46,887 bases of DNA. Source: JARRJY01 sp037388705 (GTDB lineage: Bacteria > Pseudomonadota > Gammaproteobacteria > UBA6429 > Thiohalophilaceae). The notes beneath the pieces were generated by a model. It did not search any database and was not told the DNA's origin. It was given only the letters and a program-made list of their open reading frames with translations. The stretch covers positions 1 to 46,887 of the forward strand of contig JARRJY010000011.1 of assembly GCA_037388705.1 (NCBI GenBank). The letters are read 5' to 3'. Shown here piece by piece: positions 8,590 to 16,641 of the stretch (position 1 is its first letter; the number at the start of each line of letters is the position of its first letter). Position numbers and translations under genes: made by a program.

Positions 8590-10776
8590 ATGAAATGGTC
8601 TGTTCTGCTTCACAGGTATTTATTGCTATCCATGTTGCTGTTGAGCCTGTCATCTTGTGGTGGTGGAGGTAGTGATACTTCTTCTGTTACCCCTTCGGTG
8701 GCATCCAATGACCAGGCAGTAGTGGCTGATCAAACCTATACCGTCCGAGCCGTGGCCGGGTTTGAATCAGGGCTTGTCAAGTTAGCCTCGATCGACGGTC
8801 GCATTGCAGCGGGCAAGCGTGACAATGTCATCATCGATTATGCGCCTGGCGCTAAGCTACGATCGGCGCAGGGGATGCTTTACAATTGTAGCGGTGCGGG
8901 AAAACGTAACGATTGTGATGTGTATGGCACAGTCCTTTTCAATCATCCTGGCACCTACAATTACACGGTCACTTACGAGTCGGCAGGTCTTTTCGGTGGT
9001 ACGGTTCAACTTACCGGCAAGATCGTGGTAGAACCCCCAGGTGATTTCGTGATCGTGTCGGTGGGTGACTCGGTGGCCAGTGGTGAAGGGAGTCCCCAGC
9101 TACCCCTCGAGAATTTGAAAGGTGATGGTGGTTACTGGAATGATATCTTGTCCGATTACTTGCTTCCCGGTGAGGGTGGTGGCGGCATAATAGAGGGTAT
9201 CAAGCGCAGTTTCGAGGGGGGATGTCATCGTTCATCGTGGGCAGGACCAGTGCGTGCGGCGAACAGAATTGCCAATACTAACAATGTGACCTTCATTCAT
9301 ATTGCCTGTTCGGGTGCCAGTCTGGGAGACATCCAGGCGGGTGACAAGTACCAGATGGATGAAGACGAAAAAATTATTGAACCCAGAGTCATTAAACCTG
9401 AATACGCGTATGCTTCCCTGGGCAAGATCGACACCCAGCTTAACTGGATCCGTGAGCACTATGATCGGATTGATGTCCTCGTGGTGTCCGCCGGTGCAAA
9501 CAATGTGAATGATGGTTTTGGTAGCGTTGTGACAGCCTGTTTGGGTCCTGGCACCTGTTCTGAGGATGACACCTTTGTGAATGGAATGCGAAGTAGTATG
9601 CTTGAATTACCTGGGCTTTATGATCGTTTTGCAGAGCAGATCCAAACAGGATGTGGATCAGCCTCAGCGATCAAGCATCAGGATTGCCCATCGACAGATA
9701 ATCATCCTGTTATACCGCCTGACCAGGTTCCCAGTGTTGTTGTTATCACTGAGTATTTCGATCCGACCCGAAACGAGGATGGGGTATTCCCAAGTGACGG
9801 AGAGTCGTTCCTCTGTACAGGAAAATCTATCAATAATTTAGAGTGGGAGTTTCTGTACAACGAGATGGTTGTCCCTCTGAACAATGCGGTACAAATGGCA
9901 GCGGATCGGAACGGATGGAACTATGTTGGCGGGATCGCCGATGCATTTCGCACGCATGGTTATTGTTCTTCACCTGGTCTGGGTGATGGTATCGGTGATG
10001 CCTGGGTCGTGAAGTTACCGGAAAGCGAAGTGTCGCAGGGTGATCATCTCGGTACCGCACACCCGGATAGAACCGGCCAGGGTGTTTATGGTGATCGGAT
10101 TTATGCAGAAATTGTTCGGGCTAATCCACCGCGGACCCGGGCAAGCGCTACAACAAACGGTCAGCCTTATGAATTTGGTACCTGGGTGAATACGGATGTG
10201 GAAGTAACCTTGCAAGCCTATAACCCGATCAAGGAATCCGGTGTATCCGGTACTTATTACGCCGATAGTGATCCACTTTGTACACACGAAAGTGCACTGG
10301 TAGGGGCATGCCAGGATTACACCATGCCTTTCACAGTAAGCCAATCAGGACGTAACGTGGTCTCGTTTTATTCTACGAATTTGAATGGCGCGCCTGAAAC
10401 GCATGCAAAACCGGTTGAAGTTTTAATTGATAAGGAACCCCCTGTCATGACCTGTGATGCGCTGCCGGATGAATTGTGGCCACCGAATAAAAGTATGGTG
10501 GGTATCACGGTCAATGTGACGGCAGTCGACGAGGTATCAGGACCTGCCGATTACATCCTTGTTGATATACAGGATTCGGCCGGGGATGCGGGCAATGCAG
10601 TACAGGATTTTGATACAGGCACTGCTGATACACATGGCATGATGCTTGTTGATCGCAAAGGTTATGGAGGGGATCGGTATTACACGCTTACTTATCAGAG
10701 CGTAGATGCAGTGGGTAACATCGGCACATGTGATGCCGTTGTGACTGTTCCACATGACCAGGGAAAAAATAATTAA
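8590..10776 (+). CDS. SGNH-hydrolase lipoprotein
   Basis: A 728-residue exported lipoprotein: the signal peptide ends in LSSC with the lipidated Cys at 23, followed by GGGGSDTSS. The central domain is an SGNH/GDSL-type esterase. Its nucleophile block is SVGDSVASGEG (S161), followed by IACSGASLGDIQAG, SAGANNVNDGFG and the Asp/His block GTAHPDRTG (H491). The family hydrolyses esters or deacetylates glycans or lipids; the substrate here is unknown. The tail is Ig-like, with an Ig/PKD-like stretch and a WPPNKSMVGITV module near 635-650 that is common in surface proteins. I chose the ATG at 8590 because AAGGA lies seven bases upstream and gives a compact lipoprotein signal; the ATG at 8551 does not. 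Confidence 0.8.
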   Translation: MKWSVLLHRYLLLSMLLLSLSSCGGGGSDTSSVTPSVASNDQAVVADQTYTVRAVAGFESGLVKLASIDGRIAAGKRDNVIIDYAPGAKLRSAQGMLYNCSGAGKRNDCDVYGTVLFNHPGTYNYTVTYESAGLFGGTVQLTGKIVVEPPGDFVIVSVGDSVASGEGSPQLPLENLKGDGGYWNDILSDYLLPGEGGGGIIEGIKRSFEGGCHRSSWAGPVRAANRIANTNNVTFIHIACSGASLGDIQAGDKYQMDEDEKIIEPRVIKPEYAYASLGKIDTQLNWIREHYDRIDVLVVSAGANNVNDGFGSVVTACLGPGTCSEDDTFVNGMRSSMLELPGLYDRFAEQIQTGCGSASAIKHQDCPSTDNHPVIPPDQVPSVVVITEYFDPTRNEDGVFPSDGESFLCTGKSINNLEWEFLYNEMVVPLNNAVQMAADRNGWNYVGGIADAFRTHGYCSSPGLGDGIGDAWVVKLPESEVSQGDHLGTAHPDRTGQGVYGDRIYAEIVRANPPRTRASATTNGQPYEFGTWVNTDVEVTLQAYNPIKESGVSGTYYADSDPLCTHESALVGACQDYTMPFTVSQSGRNVVSFYSTNLNGAPETHAKPVEVLIDKEPPVMTCDALPDELWPPNKSMVGITVNVTAVDEVSGPADYILVDIQDSAGDAGNAVQDFDTGTADTHGMMLVDRKGYGGDRYYTLTYQSVDAVGNIGTCDAVVTVPHDQGKNN

Positions 10777-10781
10777 TTACG

Positions 10782-10802
10782 TTGGCTTGATATATAAGCC
10801 AA
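10782..10802. terminator. Hairpin after the SGNH lipoprotein gene
   Basis: TTGGCTT-GATATAT-AAGCCAA forms a seven-base-pair stem six bases after the stop. The downstream bases are T-rich but not a clean run, so termination is plausible but weak. Confidence 0.4.
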
Positions 10803-11090
10803 TGTATTTCTATAAAACTTAATGAAAATTCGTCGTGTCATCAACATGATGTATTAAGTATCCTGATGATTACCTGTTATGTTGGTCGCAATTAGTGACT
10901 GTTAAGTCAGTCATCACAAACAGCTTACAATTCTATATGTAAGAAAAGTATAAACACCGATTTAACGGAAACAGGTATAAAAAGATGTATGGAATAAATT
11001 GATATAGAATTATGAATGTTTTCCGTGTTATTTGTTACCGCCTCGATAATTTTTCAGGATGCATAATAAAATATTCATGGTTTATGTCAT
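10803..11090. other. Intergenic region with no recognised gene
   Basis: This AT-rich stretch separates the lipoprotein from the CheR-like gene. I see a short dyad (TGACT-GTTA-AGTCA) near 10900 and no convincing open frame. A promoter for the downstream gene is presumably here, but I cannot place it. The start codon at 11091 lacks a strong ribosome-binding site. Confidence 0.4.
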
Positions 11091-11918
11091 ATGAAAGACG
11101 AAACCTGTGTTCATTTCTTACAGTGGGCCTTGCCACAAATGCGTATGCAGTGGCCGGGTTTTCGCAGGGTCTATGGCCAGGTCTGTAAACGACTAACAAA
11201 ACGCGTTAAGGAACTCCAGCTCGATAACATCGAGCAGTACCAGGATTACCTCACCACGCATAAAGAAGAATGGATAACACTAAATCGTCTCTGCCAGGTG
11301 ACGGTATCGCGGTTTTATCGCGACAAAATGCTATTTGCTTTCCTGGCCAGTGAAGTGCTCCCCGCGTTGGCAATACACGCTATCCAGCAAAACAAAGATA
11401 CCATCAAGGTATGGTGCATTGGCAGTGCTTCCGGTGAAGAGCCTTATACCGTCAACCTGGCCTGGCACTTCCAGTGCCAGCAACAGTTTCCCGAGCTAAA
11501 CCTGGCGATTGTTACCACGGATGCCAATGTGAAGCTACTCGATCGCATGGAGCAGGCCTGTTACGCGTATGCCACGGTGAAAAACCTCCCAACCGCCTGG
11601 CGTGATGAAGCATTTATTATCAAAGGGGAGTTGTATTGTCTTAAACCGGCTTACCGTGGTGATATTGTTCGCTTACAGCAGGATGTGCGTGAAGCGGTAC
11701 CGGGAGATTGTTTTGATCTAATCCTATGTCGCAACCTCGTGTGTACCTACTATGATGATGCCCTGCAAATGGAAACAATGTTACGCATCCAGCAGCAATT
11801 AAGACCCGGTGGTGCGCTGGTACTGGGTATCCATGAACAATTACCTGCAGGCATCACGGGTTTCGAAGCCTGGTCCGAGAAGGTACGTGTGTTTCGTAAA
11901 GGCGAAACGGGTGCGTAA
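11091..11918 (+). CDS. CheR-type SAM-dependent methyltransferase
   Basis: A 275-residue cytosolic protein with the CheR layout. The helical N-terminal region (about 1-90) ends in VTVSRFYRDKMLF, matching the family's VTxFFRD block. The Rossmann methyltransferase core has VWCIGSASGEEPYTVNLAW (SAM-binding loop, about 107-125) and FDLILCRNLVCTYYDD. CheR enzymes methylate glutamates of chemoreceptors, but no chemotaxis gene is nearby. It ends five bases before the convergent PEBP gene, so this is a solitary CheR-like enzyme whose substrate is unknown. Confidence 0.85.
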   Translation: MKDETCVHFLQWALPQMRMQWPGFRRVYGQVCKRLTKRVKELQLDNIEQYQDYLTTHKEEWITLNRLCQVTVSRFYRDKMLFAFLASEVLPALAIHAIQQNKDTIKVWCIGSASGEEPYTVNLAWHFQCQQQFPELNLAIVTTDANVKLLDRMEQACYAYATVKNLPTAWRDEAFIIKGELYCLKPAYRGDIVRLQQDVREAVPGDCFDLILCRNLVCTYYDDALQMETMLRIQQQLRPGGALVLGIHEQLPAGITGFEAWSEKVRVFRKGETGA

Positions 11919-11922
11919 TTAT

Positions 11923-12393
11923 TTATTTCTGAAACGTGCCCATCAGCTCGGCCTGTGCCAGCACATGACCTTGCATGGCGACTTCAAGTTGCGACCTGGT
12001 GGGCGAGTTAAGATCATCCAGCACACAATCAAGTGCGTATAACTTGAAGAAATAACGATGCCGTCCGATGGGCGGGCAGGGACCACCATAACCGGTGCGT
12101 TTCCAGTCATTCACGCCTTCACGTGTCCCGGCTGGCAGCTGTGCCGAGCTGATGTTTTCGATCAGTTCGTGGCTTGTCGGCGGTATGTTGTATAGCAGCC
12201 AGTGTACCCATGTCATCCTGGGAGCCTTGGGATCGGGGGCATCCGGATCATCGACGATCAGTACCAGGCTTTGCGTGTCTTCCGGCACGTTGTCCCACGA
12301 TAACGGCGGGGAAATGTCGTCGCCCTGGCAGGTAAAGCGTGCAGGGATCTCGGCAGCATGGCTAAACGCGGCGGATTTCAGGCTTAATGACAT
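11923..12393 (-). CDS. YbhB/YbcL-family (PEBP) protein
   Basis: A 156-residue phosphatidylethanolamine-binding-like protein of the bacterial Raf-kinase-inhibitor-like family. Family signatures are FTCQGDDISPPLSW (about 21-34), LVLIVDDPDAPDP, the ligand-pocket stretch WVHWLLYNIP (about 63-72) and GYGGPCPPIGRHRYFFKLYALD. Most members are cytosolic, and no signal peptide is visible. The biochemical role of E. coli YbhB is not settled, so none is claimed. AGGA lies seven bases before the ATG. It is the last gene of a minus-strand run and converges tightly on the CheR-like gene. Confidence 0.9.
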   Translation of the reverse strand: MSLSLKSAAFSHAAEIPARFTCQGDDISPPLSWDNVPEDTQSLVLIVDDPDAPDPKAPRMTWVHWLLYNIPPTSHELIENISSAQLPAGTREGVNDWKRTGYGGPCPPIGRHRYFFKLYALDCVLDDLNSPTRSQLEVAMQGHVLAQAELMGTFQK

Positions 12394-12532
12394 TGCGGTT
12401 TCCTGTTCATAGCAGTGACAACGTTATACAGCGTGGTGTTGTGTGCGTTTTAAGTATAGTCGATATTCGCCGTTGTTCATTTGCGTGGCAAGTGAATGCG
12501 TTGACTAAACAGCAACAGCCCGCATTGTGTTG

Positions 12533-13216
12533 CTATGGTTTCTTTTCAAACTCAATGCCGATGACCAGTTTGCCTTCGAACCAGGTGTCGATATCGATCC
12601 TGTTTTTCGATGAAGTCACGTTAAACCCCGTTTGCCGGGCGGGGTGAACATTGCTAAACCGCAACAGCCTGTGTGGATAGATCACGCTGAGTGATAAGTG
12701 CATGGGAAAATAGCTATCGAAGAATCGGCGCTGGAACGGCCCGTTGACCAGGAAGTAGTTTCCCTTGTCATCCTGGTAAAAGACATGCGCTTCAAGCCGA
12801 GCGCAAAGCTCGGCGCCTTTTTGCACGTCAGTCAGTTGTATGGACTGTCCTTCTACCCAGGCTTTACCAATATGTTGCGTGGATTGTATTTTTAAATTCC
12901 GCATCTGCTGATAGCGATACACCACTTCGACTGCTTCAATGGCATCGAGGTTTTTATGACATTGTTCAATGCTGATCCAGCCGGTGTTGATGGAAGCGGG
13001 TGTGACGGTTAACTGGTGCGTGGAATGCGGTGCCGGCTTTGCCGGGGGTTGTGCAAGGAATACCAGTTGGCCGGTATTACTATCCTGTTCTTCCGGGTAC
13101 TGGCTATCATCATTAAACCATTTTTCCAGCTCCTCCCGGGTTGGCTCTGCCATGACAGCAGCGGGTATGAATGTGTTTACCATCAACAGTAATAACAACC
13201 GGGTAATCAATTTCAT
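12533..13216 (-). CDS. Uncharacterised exported protein
   Basis: A 227-residue protein with a clear signal peptide (hydrophobic run, likely cut after AVMA near 23). I recognise no family. The mature part begins acidic (EELEKWFNDDSQYPEEQD) and has two cysteines, in SIEQCHKNLDAIEAVE and KGAELCARLEAH, that could form a periplasmic disulfide, then a beta-rich C-terminal half ending in WFEGKLVIGIEFEKK. GAGG lies nine bases before the ATG. It starts 23 bases after the stop of the SoxY-VWA gene, so the two are probably cotranscribed and may act together in the periplasm. Confidence 0.75.
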   Translation of the reverse strand: MKLITRLLLLLMVNTFIPAAVMAEPTREELEKWFNDDSQYPEEQDSNTGQLVFLAQPPAKPAPHSTHQLTVTPASINTGWISIEQCHKNLDAIEAVEVVYRYQQMRNLKIQSTQHIGKAWVEGQSIQLTDVQKGAELCARLEAHVFYQDDKGNYFLVNGPFQRRFFDSYFPMHLSLSVIYPHRLLRFSNVHPARQTGFNVTSSKNRIDIDTWFEGKLVIGIEFEKKP

Positions 13217-13239
13217 GCTGGTATTCCTCGTTTGCCGGG

Positions 13240-15165
13240 TTATAGCGTCGCTGCCGTATCAACCATGCGAATAAACTCCTGGCGATAGCCTTTCGTGTCG
13301 GCTTCCCGGGCGCTTTCGGCCAGGCGCCTGATATCAGCAGGACGAATATTACCGATCAACTTGTGTTTGCGTAACCACTGGCCAAACGCCGCGACCGAGG
13401 CAGAGAAACGATAACTGGCACTCATGGCCTGCATATTATTTTTCAGCATGTCTGCCGAGATAATACGTTCAACCCGGGTACTGCGATCGGTATCGGGTAG
13501 TTTATAGCGCAGTTTAACAATGGCCAGTTCACATTGATTACTTGTTTCAGTACCTGGTGAGTAACGCAGCCTGGGTACATGCCGGAACTGGCTATCCGTA
13601 AGTGTCAGTTCATAAATGGCGGTGACAGTGTGCCCCGCACCGATATCCCCCGCGTCAACCTTATCATTACGAAAATCCTCGGCACGCAACATGCGGTTTT
13701 CATAACCGATAAGACGATACTCGGCAACCGTGGCAGGGTTAAACTCCACCTGTATTTTGACATCTTTCGCGATGGTATAGAGCGTACCGGACATTTGTTC
13801 CTTAAGAACTTTACGGGCCTCGAGAAAACTGTCGATGTAGGCATAATTGCCATTACCCTGATCGGCAAGTTGCTCAATGAGTCTTTCATTATAGTTGCCA
13901 CCCCCAAAGCCGAGCGTGGTCAGGTTGATACCTTGCTTGCTGTGTTCTTTCACCATCTCAACCAGTTGCGTGTGACTGGTCACCCCGACGTTAAAATCCC
14001 CGTCGGTGGCAAGAATCACGCGGTTAATCCCATCCTTGATGAAGGATTTCTCTGCCAGCCGGTAAGCCAGCTGGATCCCGGCACCTCCGTTGGTTGAACC
14101 CCCTGCGCGCAGGTTTTCCAGCGCGCCAATAATGGTGTCATGCTGATCACCGCGAGTGGGTGGCAACACCACGCCAGATGCCCCGGCATAGACGACAATG
14201 GCAATGCTGTCCTGTTCACGCATTTGTTTTGCCAGTAGTTTTAAGGAGTTAACCAGTAACGGCAGCTTGTTGCGGGCATGCATGGAGCCGGACACATCCA
14301 TCAGGAACACAAGGTTAGAGGCGGGAATATTACGCGCCTCTTCTTCGTAGCCTTTCAGGCCGATGTGTAACAGGTGGGTGTCTTTATTCCACGGGTTCGG
14401 CCCCACCTCGGTATGGATACTGAAGGGTACGTCACGTTGCTTGGGTGGCGTATAGCTGTAATCGAAGTAATTGATCATTTCTTCCACCCTGACAGCGTCC
14501 GCCACCGGCCGTTTGCCTTCACCGATAATAAAGCGACGCACGTTGGAGTAACTGCCGGTATCAACATCAATGCTGAAGGTTGATAGTGGTTGCTGTTGAC
14601 AGACTACCACACCGTTGTTTTTAAATTCGCCGTACTTTTCATTGTTATAGGTGAGTGGCATGGGGGTAGTAAACGGTGTCGGCCCGGGTCGACGATACAG
14701 GGAGCTGGTCGAATACCCGGCGTCACCACCACCGCAACCCCCGATGGTGACCTTGACCCGTTTCTGCCCGGATATAAAACGTCCATCACTCAGCTTTGCC
14801 ACGATATAAACATCACTGGTACCGGCCAGCTTGATGCGGGTTGAGATACCGGTCGCCATTGTTCGTGGTGATAACTTAAAGGCGGCTATGTGATCAGGGT
14901 GGGATTGATCAAATATCCAGATATCCGTGACATGGATGCCAGGTTTATCAAGCATTACCTTGCCGACCGATACCGTTACCACGGCACCGTTTTCTGCAAT
15001 ATCAGGTGCCTTAACCTTAATACGGTTTTCAATAATTGAACCTGTGTGAAGTGATGATGAGATATGTTTGGGAATAATCGCATGTGCAGTCGACATGCTG
15101 GTAAGTATTAACAAGAACAGTAAATGCTTAATGATGTTGCATTGCGTAACAGGTAGCTTAAACAT
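13240..15165 (-). CDS. SoxY domain fused to a YfbK-type von Willebrand factor A protein
   Basis: A 641-residue exported protein with its signal peptide cut near AHA (29). Residues 45-146 read as a SoxY sulfur-carrier domain: APDIAENGAVVTVSV, STRIKLA, VAKLSDGRF and the carrier motif VKVTIGGCGG with C144. A linker follows, then the von Willebrand N-terminal region (STFSIDVDTGSYSNVRRF, about 195-212), a VWA domain with MIDAS DVSGS at 290-294 and TDGDFNV further on, and a DUF3520-like C-terminus, as in E. coli YfbK. In true SoxY the GGCGG is the extreme C-terminus and its Cys binds sulfur intermediates; here it is internal. SoxZ is absent. GGGAGG precedes the ATG. A SoxH-like hydrolase lies upstream. 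Function unknown; a metal-dependent periplasmic adhesion or complex-assembly role with thiol or sulfur chemistry is possible. Confidence 0.85.
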   Translation of the reverse strand: MFKLPVTQCNIIKHLLFLLILTSMSTAHAIIPKHISSSLHTGSIIENRIKVKAPDIAENGAVVTVSVGKVMLDKPGIHVTDIWIFDQSHPDHIAAFKLSPRTMATGISTRIKLAGTSDVYIVAKLSDGRFISGQKRVKVTIGGCGGGDAGYSTSSLYRRPGPTPFTTPMPLTYNNEKYGEFKNNGVVVCQQQPLSTFSIDVDTGSYSNVRRFIIGEGKRPVADAVRVEEMINYFDYSYTPPKQRDVPFSIHTEVGPNPWNKDTHLLHIGLKGYEEEARNIPASNLVFLMDVSGSMHARNKLPLLVNSLKLLAKQMREQDSIAIVVYAGASGVVLPPTRGDQHDTIIGALENLRAGGSTNGGAGIQLAYRLAEKSFIKDGINRVILATDGDFNVGVTSHTQLVEMVKEHSKQGINLTTLGFGGGNYNERLIEQLADQGNGNYAYIDSFLEARKVLKEQMSGTLYTIAKDVKIQVEFNPATVAEYRLIGYENRMLRAEDFRNDKVDAGDIGAGHTVTAIYELTLTDSQFRHVPRLRYSPGTETSNQCELAIVKLRYKLPDTDRSTRVERIISADMLKNNMQAMSASYRFSASVAAFGQWLRKHKLIGNIRPADIRRLAESAREADTKGYRQEFIRMVDTAATL

Positions 15166-15434
15166 GGCACACCTCCCTCTGCTTGTTGTTAAAAAAACTT
15201 TTGCAAGGGTTATGCCACCTGTAAAAAAGCAGCGATTAATTAAGCAGTTATGTTTGCTTTAGGTTTTTTATCGCGATCAATAACAGGTTAGGGTCATGCA
15301 GTTTGCACGATGAAAAATGCATGATGCAGATGATGAAACATGCCAGGCATCATTGGTGTCAGTCTTTTTTATGAAGAATAAAAAGCGACAGAGCTTGTTG
15401 ATGATCCACTTCGAGTATTATTTAGTGCGTCTTC

Positions 15435-16367
15435 TTAAAAGTTTTCCATCTCAACTTCCAGGTAAGTACGGTTAATGTTAGTTCCCATTAGGTCATCAAA
15501 ATGTTTGAGTTTTTTCCATTCTGTTAAATCCAGTGTTTTGCGAATTTCACTATCCATCAGGCCCTGCTTGTAACCGGCCTCGACACCGGCATATAGAGTA
15601 CTCAATAGTCTATGCAGTTTTTTGACATCACCGGTACTCATCAACGGTCCATGGCCAGGAACAATGGTTGTTAGTGGCGTCTGTTCAATTTCCTTGAGCG
15701 TACCGATCCAGTTCCTTACATAGGCATCGCGAAAACTGGGGATCATTTCTTTGACCAGGATGTCACCGGCAATCAATAGCTTCTCGTCAGGTAACAGTAC
15801 CATCAGGTCATTGGAGGTATGTGAGCCCTGTGGTACCCACAACACAAGGTTTATTCCCTGCAGGGTGATCGTGGTTCGTGTACCTTCGGCGTAGCCAATG
15901 TTGGCCACCACCGGGCGCGTGTCTGGAAACTTGACACCAGTGATAGTTTCCAGGATATCAATCCATTCATAGCCGGATTTTTCCATTACTGCCTGGCATT
16001 TTTTCGAACTGATAATCTTTGCGTCAGTGAAGGCGTTGTTGCCCAGGGTGTGATCACCATGGTCGTGGGTGTTAATAATATGGGTAACCGGTTTGTCGGT
16101 AATTTTTGCTATCTGCCGCTTAATATGCTGCCCGATTTCATTGCTGAAACCGGTATCAACCAGGATCACGCCCTTATCGCCAACCAGGAAAGTGCTGTTG
16201 ACCATATAACCGCGATTTTCTTTGCTGGGCAACGCCACGGGTCCGAGCAGGACATGGATACGCTCATTGATCTTGATATGTTTCGGTTCAGGCAATGGCG
16301 GTTTAGCCGCTGCGAATGAAGGTGTCACCAAACTTGTCAGAAGAAATAGCATTATTAACAGTCTCAT
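15435..16367 (-). CDS. Exported metallo-beta-lactamase-fold hydrolase, SoxH-like
   Basis: A 310-residue zinc hydrolase with a signal peptide (MRLLIMLFLLTSLVTPSFAAA). The metal-binding motif HDHGDH is at H101-H106 (THDHGDHTLGNN); later ligands lie in QGSHTSND, AGDILV and VPGHGP. It belongs to the MBL group that includes SoxH and the quinoprotein-relay hydrolases. The end YLEVEMENF resembles the end of the second MBL protein in this window (YLELEPEFF). I moved the start from an upstream ATG at 16418 to 16367 because only this one begins a signal peptide and has GAGG nearby. It reads toward the SoxY-VWA gene, 269 bases upstream of it on the same strand. The substrate is unknown; sulfur-linked chemistry is inferred from context. 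Confidence 0.85.
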   Translation of the reverse strand: MRLLIMLFLLTSLVTPSFAAAKPPLPEPKHIKINERIHVLLGPVALPSKENRGYMVNSTFLVGDKGVILVDTGFSNEIGQHIKRQIAKITDKPVTHIINTHDHGDHTLGNNAFTDAKIISSKKCQAVMEKSGYEWIDILETITGVKFPDTRPVVANIGYAEGTRTTITLQGINLVLWVPQGSHTSNDLMVLLPDEKLLIAGDILVKEMIPSFRDAYVRNWIGTLKEIEQTPLTTIVPGHGPLMSTGDVKKLHRLLSTLYAGVEAGYKQGLMDSEIRKTLDLTEWKKLKHFDDLMGTNINRTYLEVEMENF

Positions 16368-16595
16368 GACCTCAATCCTCGTAAGTAATGTACATGTTGA
16401 AAAAACAGGTGATGGCATGACTGGAAGTAAGTGTAGTGTATCTGCACCATATTGCTATCCGTTACTTTACGGGAGGCTGGCTGCCATTGTTGATTAAGGC
16501 GGGCAATTCATGTTTGAAAACACCGTTTTAGCGGGCATGGTTTAAAAAATCATAAATGTTAGAATCTCAGTACCAGCCTGAAGGCGTACAATGCT

Positions 16596-16620
16596 AACAT
16601 GGGATATCTTTTCCCATGTT
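16596..16620. promoter_or_regulatory. Hairpin in the relA leader
   Basis: AACATGGGA pairs perfectly with TCCCATGTT across a seven-base loop, ending 21 bases before the relA start codon. The dyad could be a protein operator or an mRNA structure limiting ribosome access. It is not followed by a T-run, so it is not a terminator. Confidence 0.5.
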
Positions 16621-16641
16621 GATTCTATTTAAAGTCAGGTT

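Noticed and set aside
13579..14097. 172-codon plus-strand frame inside the SoxY-VWA gene
   Set aside because: The opposite strand encodes well-conserved VWA motifs throughout this stretch; the frame is a by-product of codon bias.
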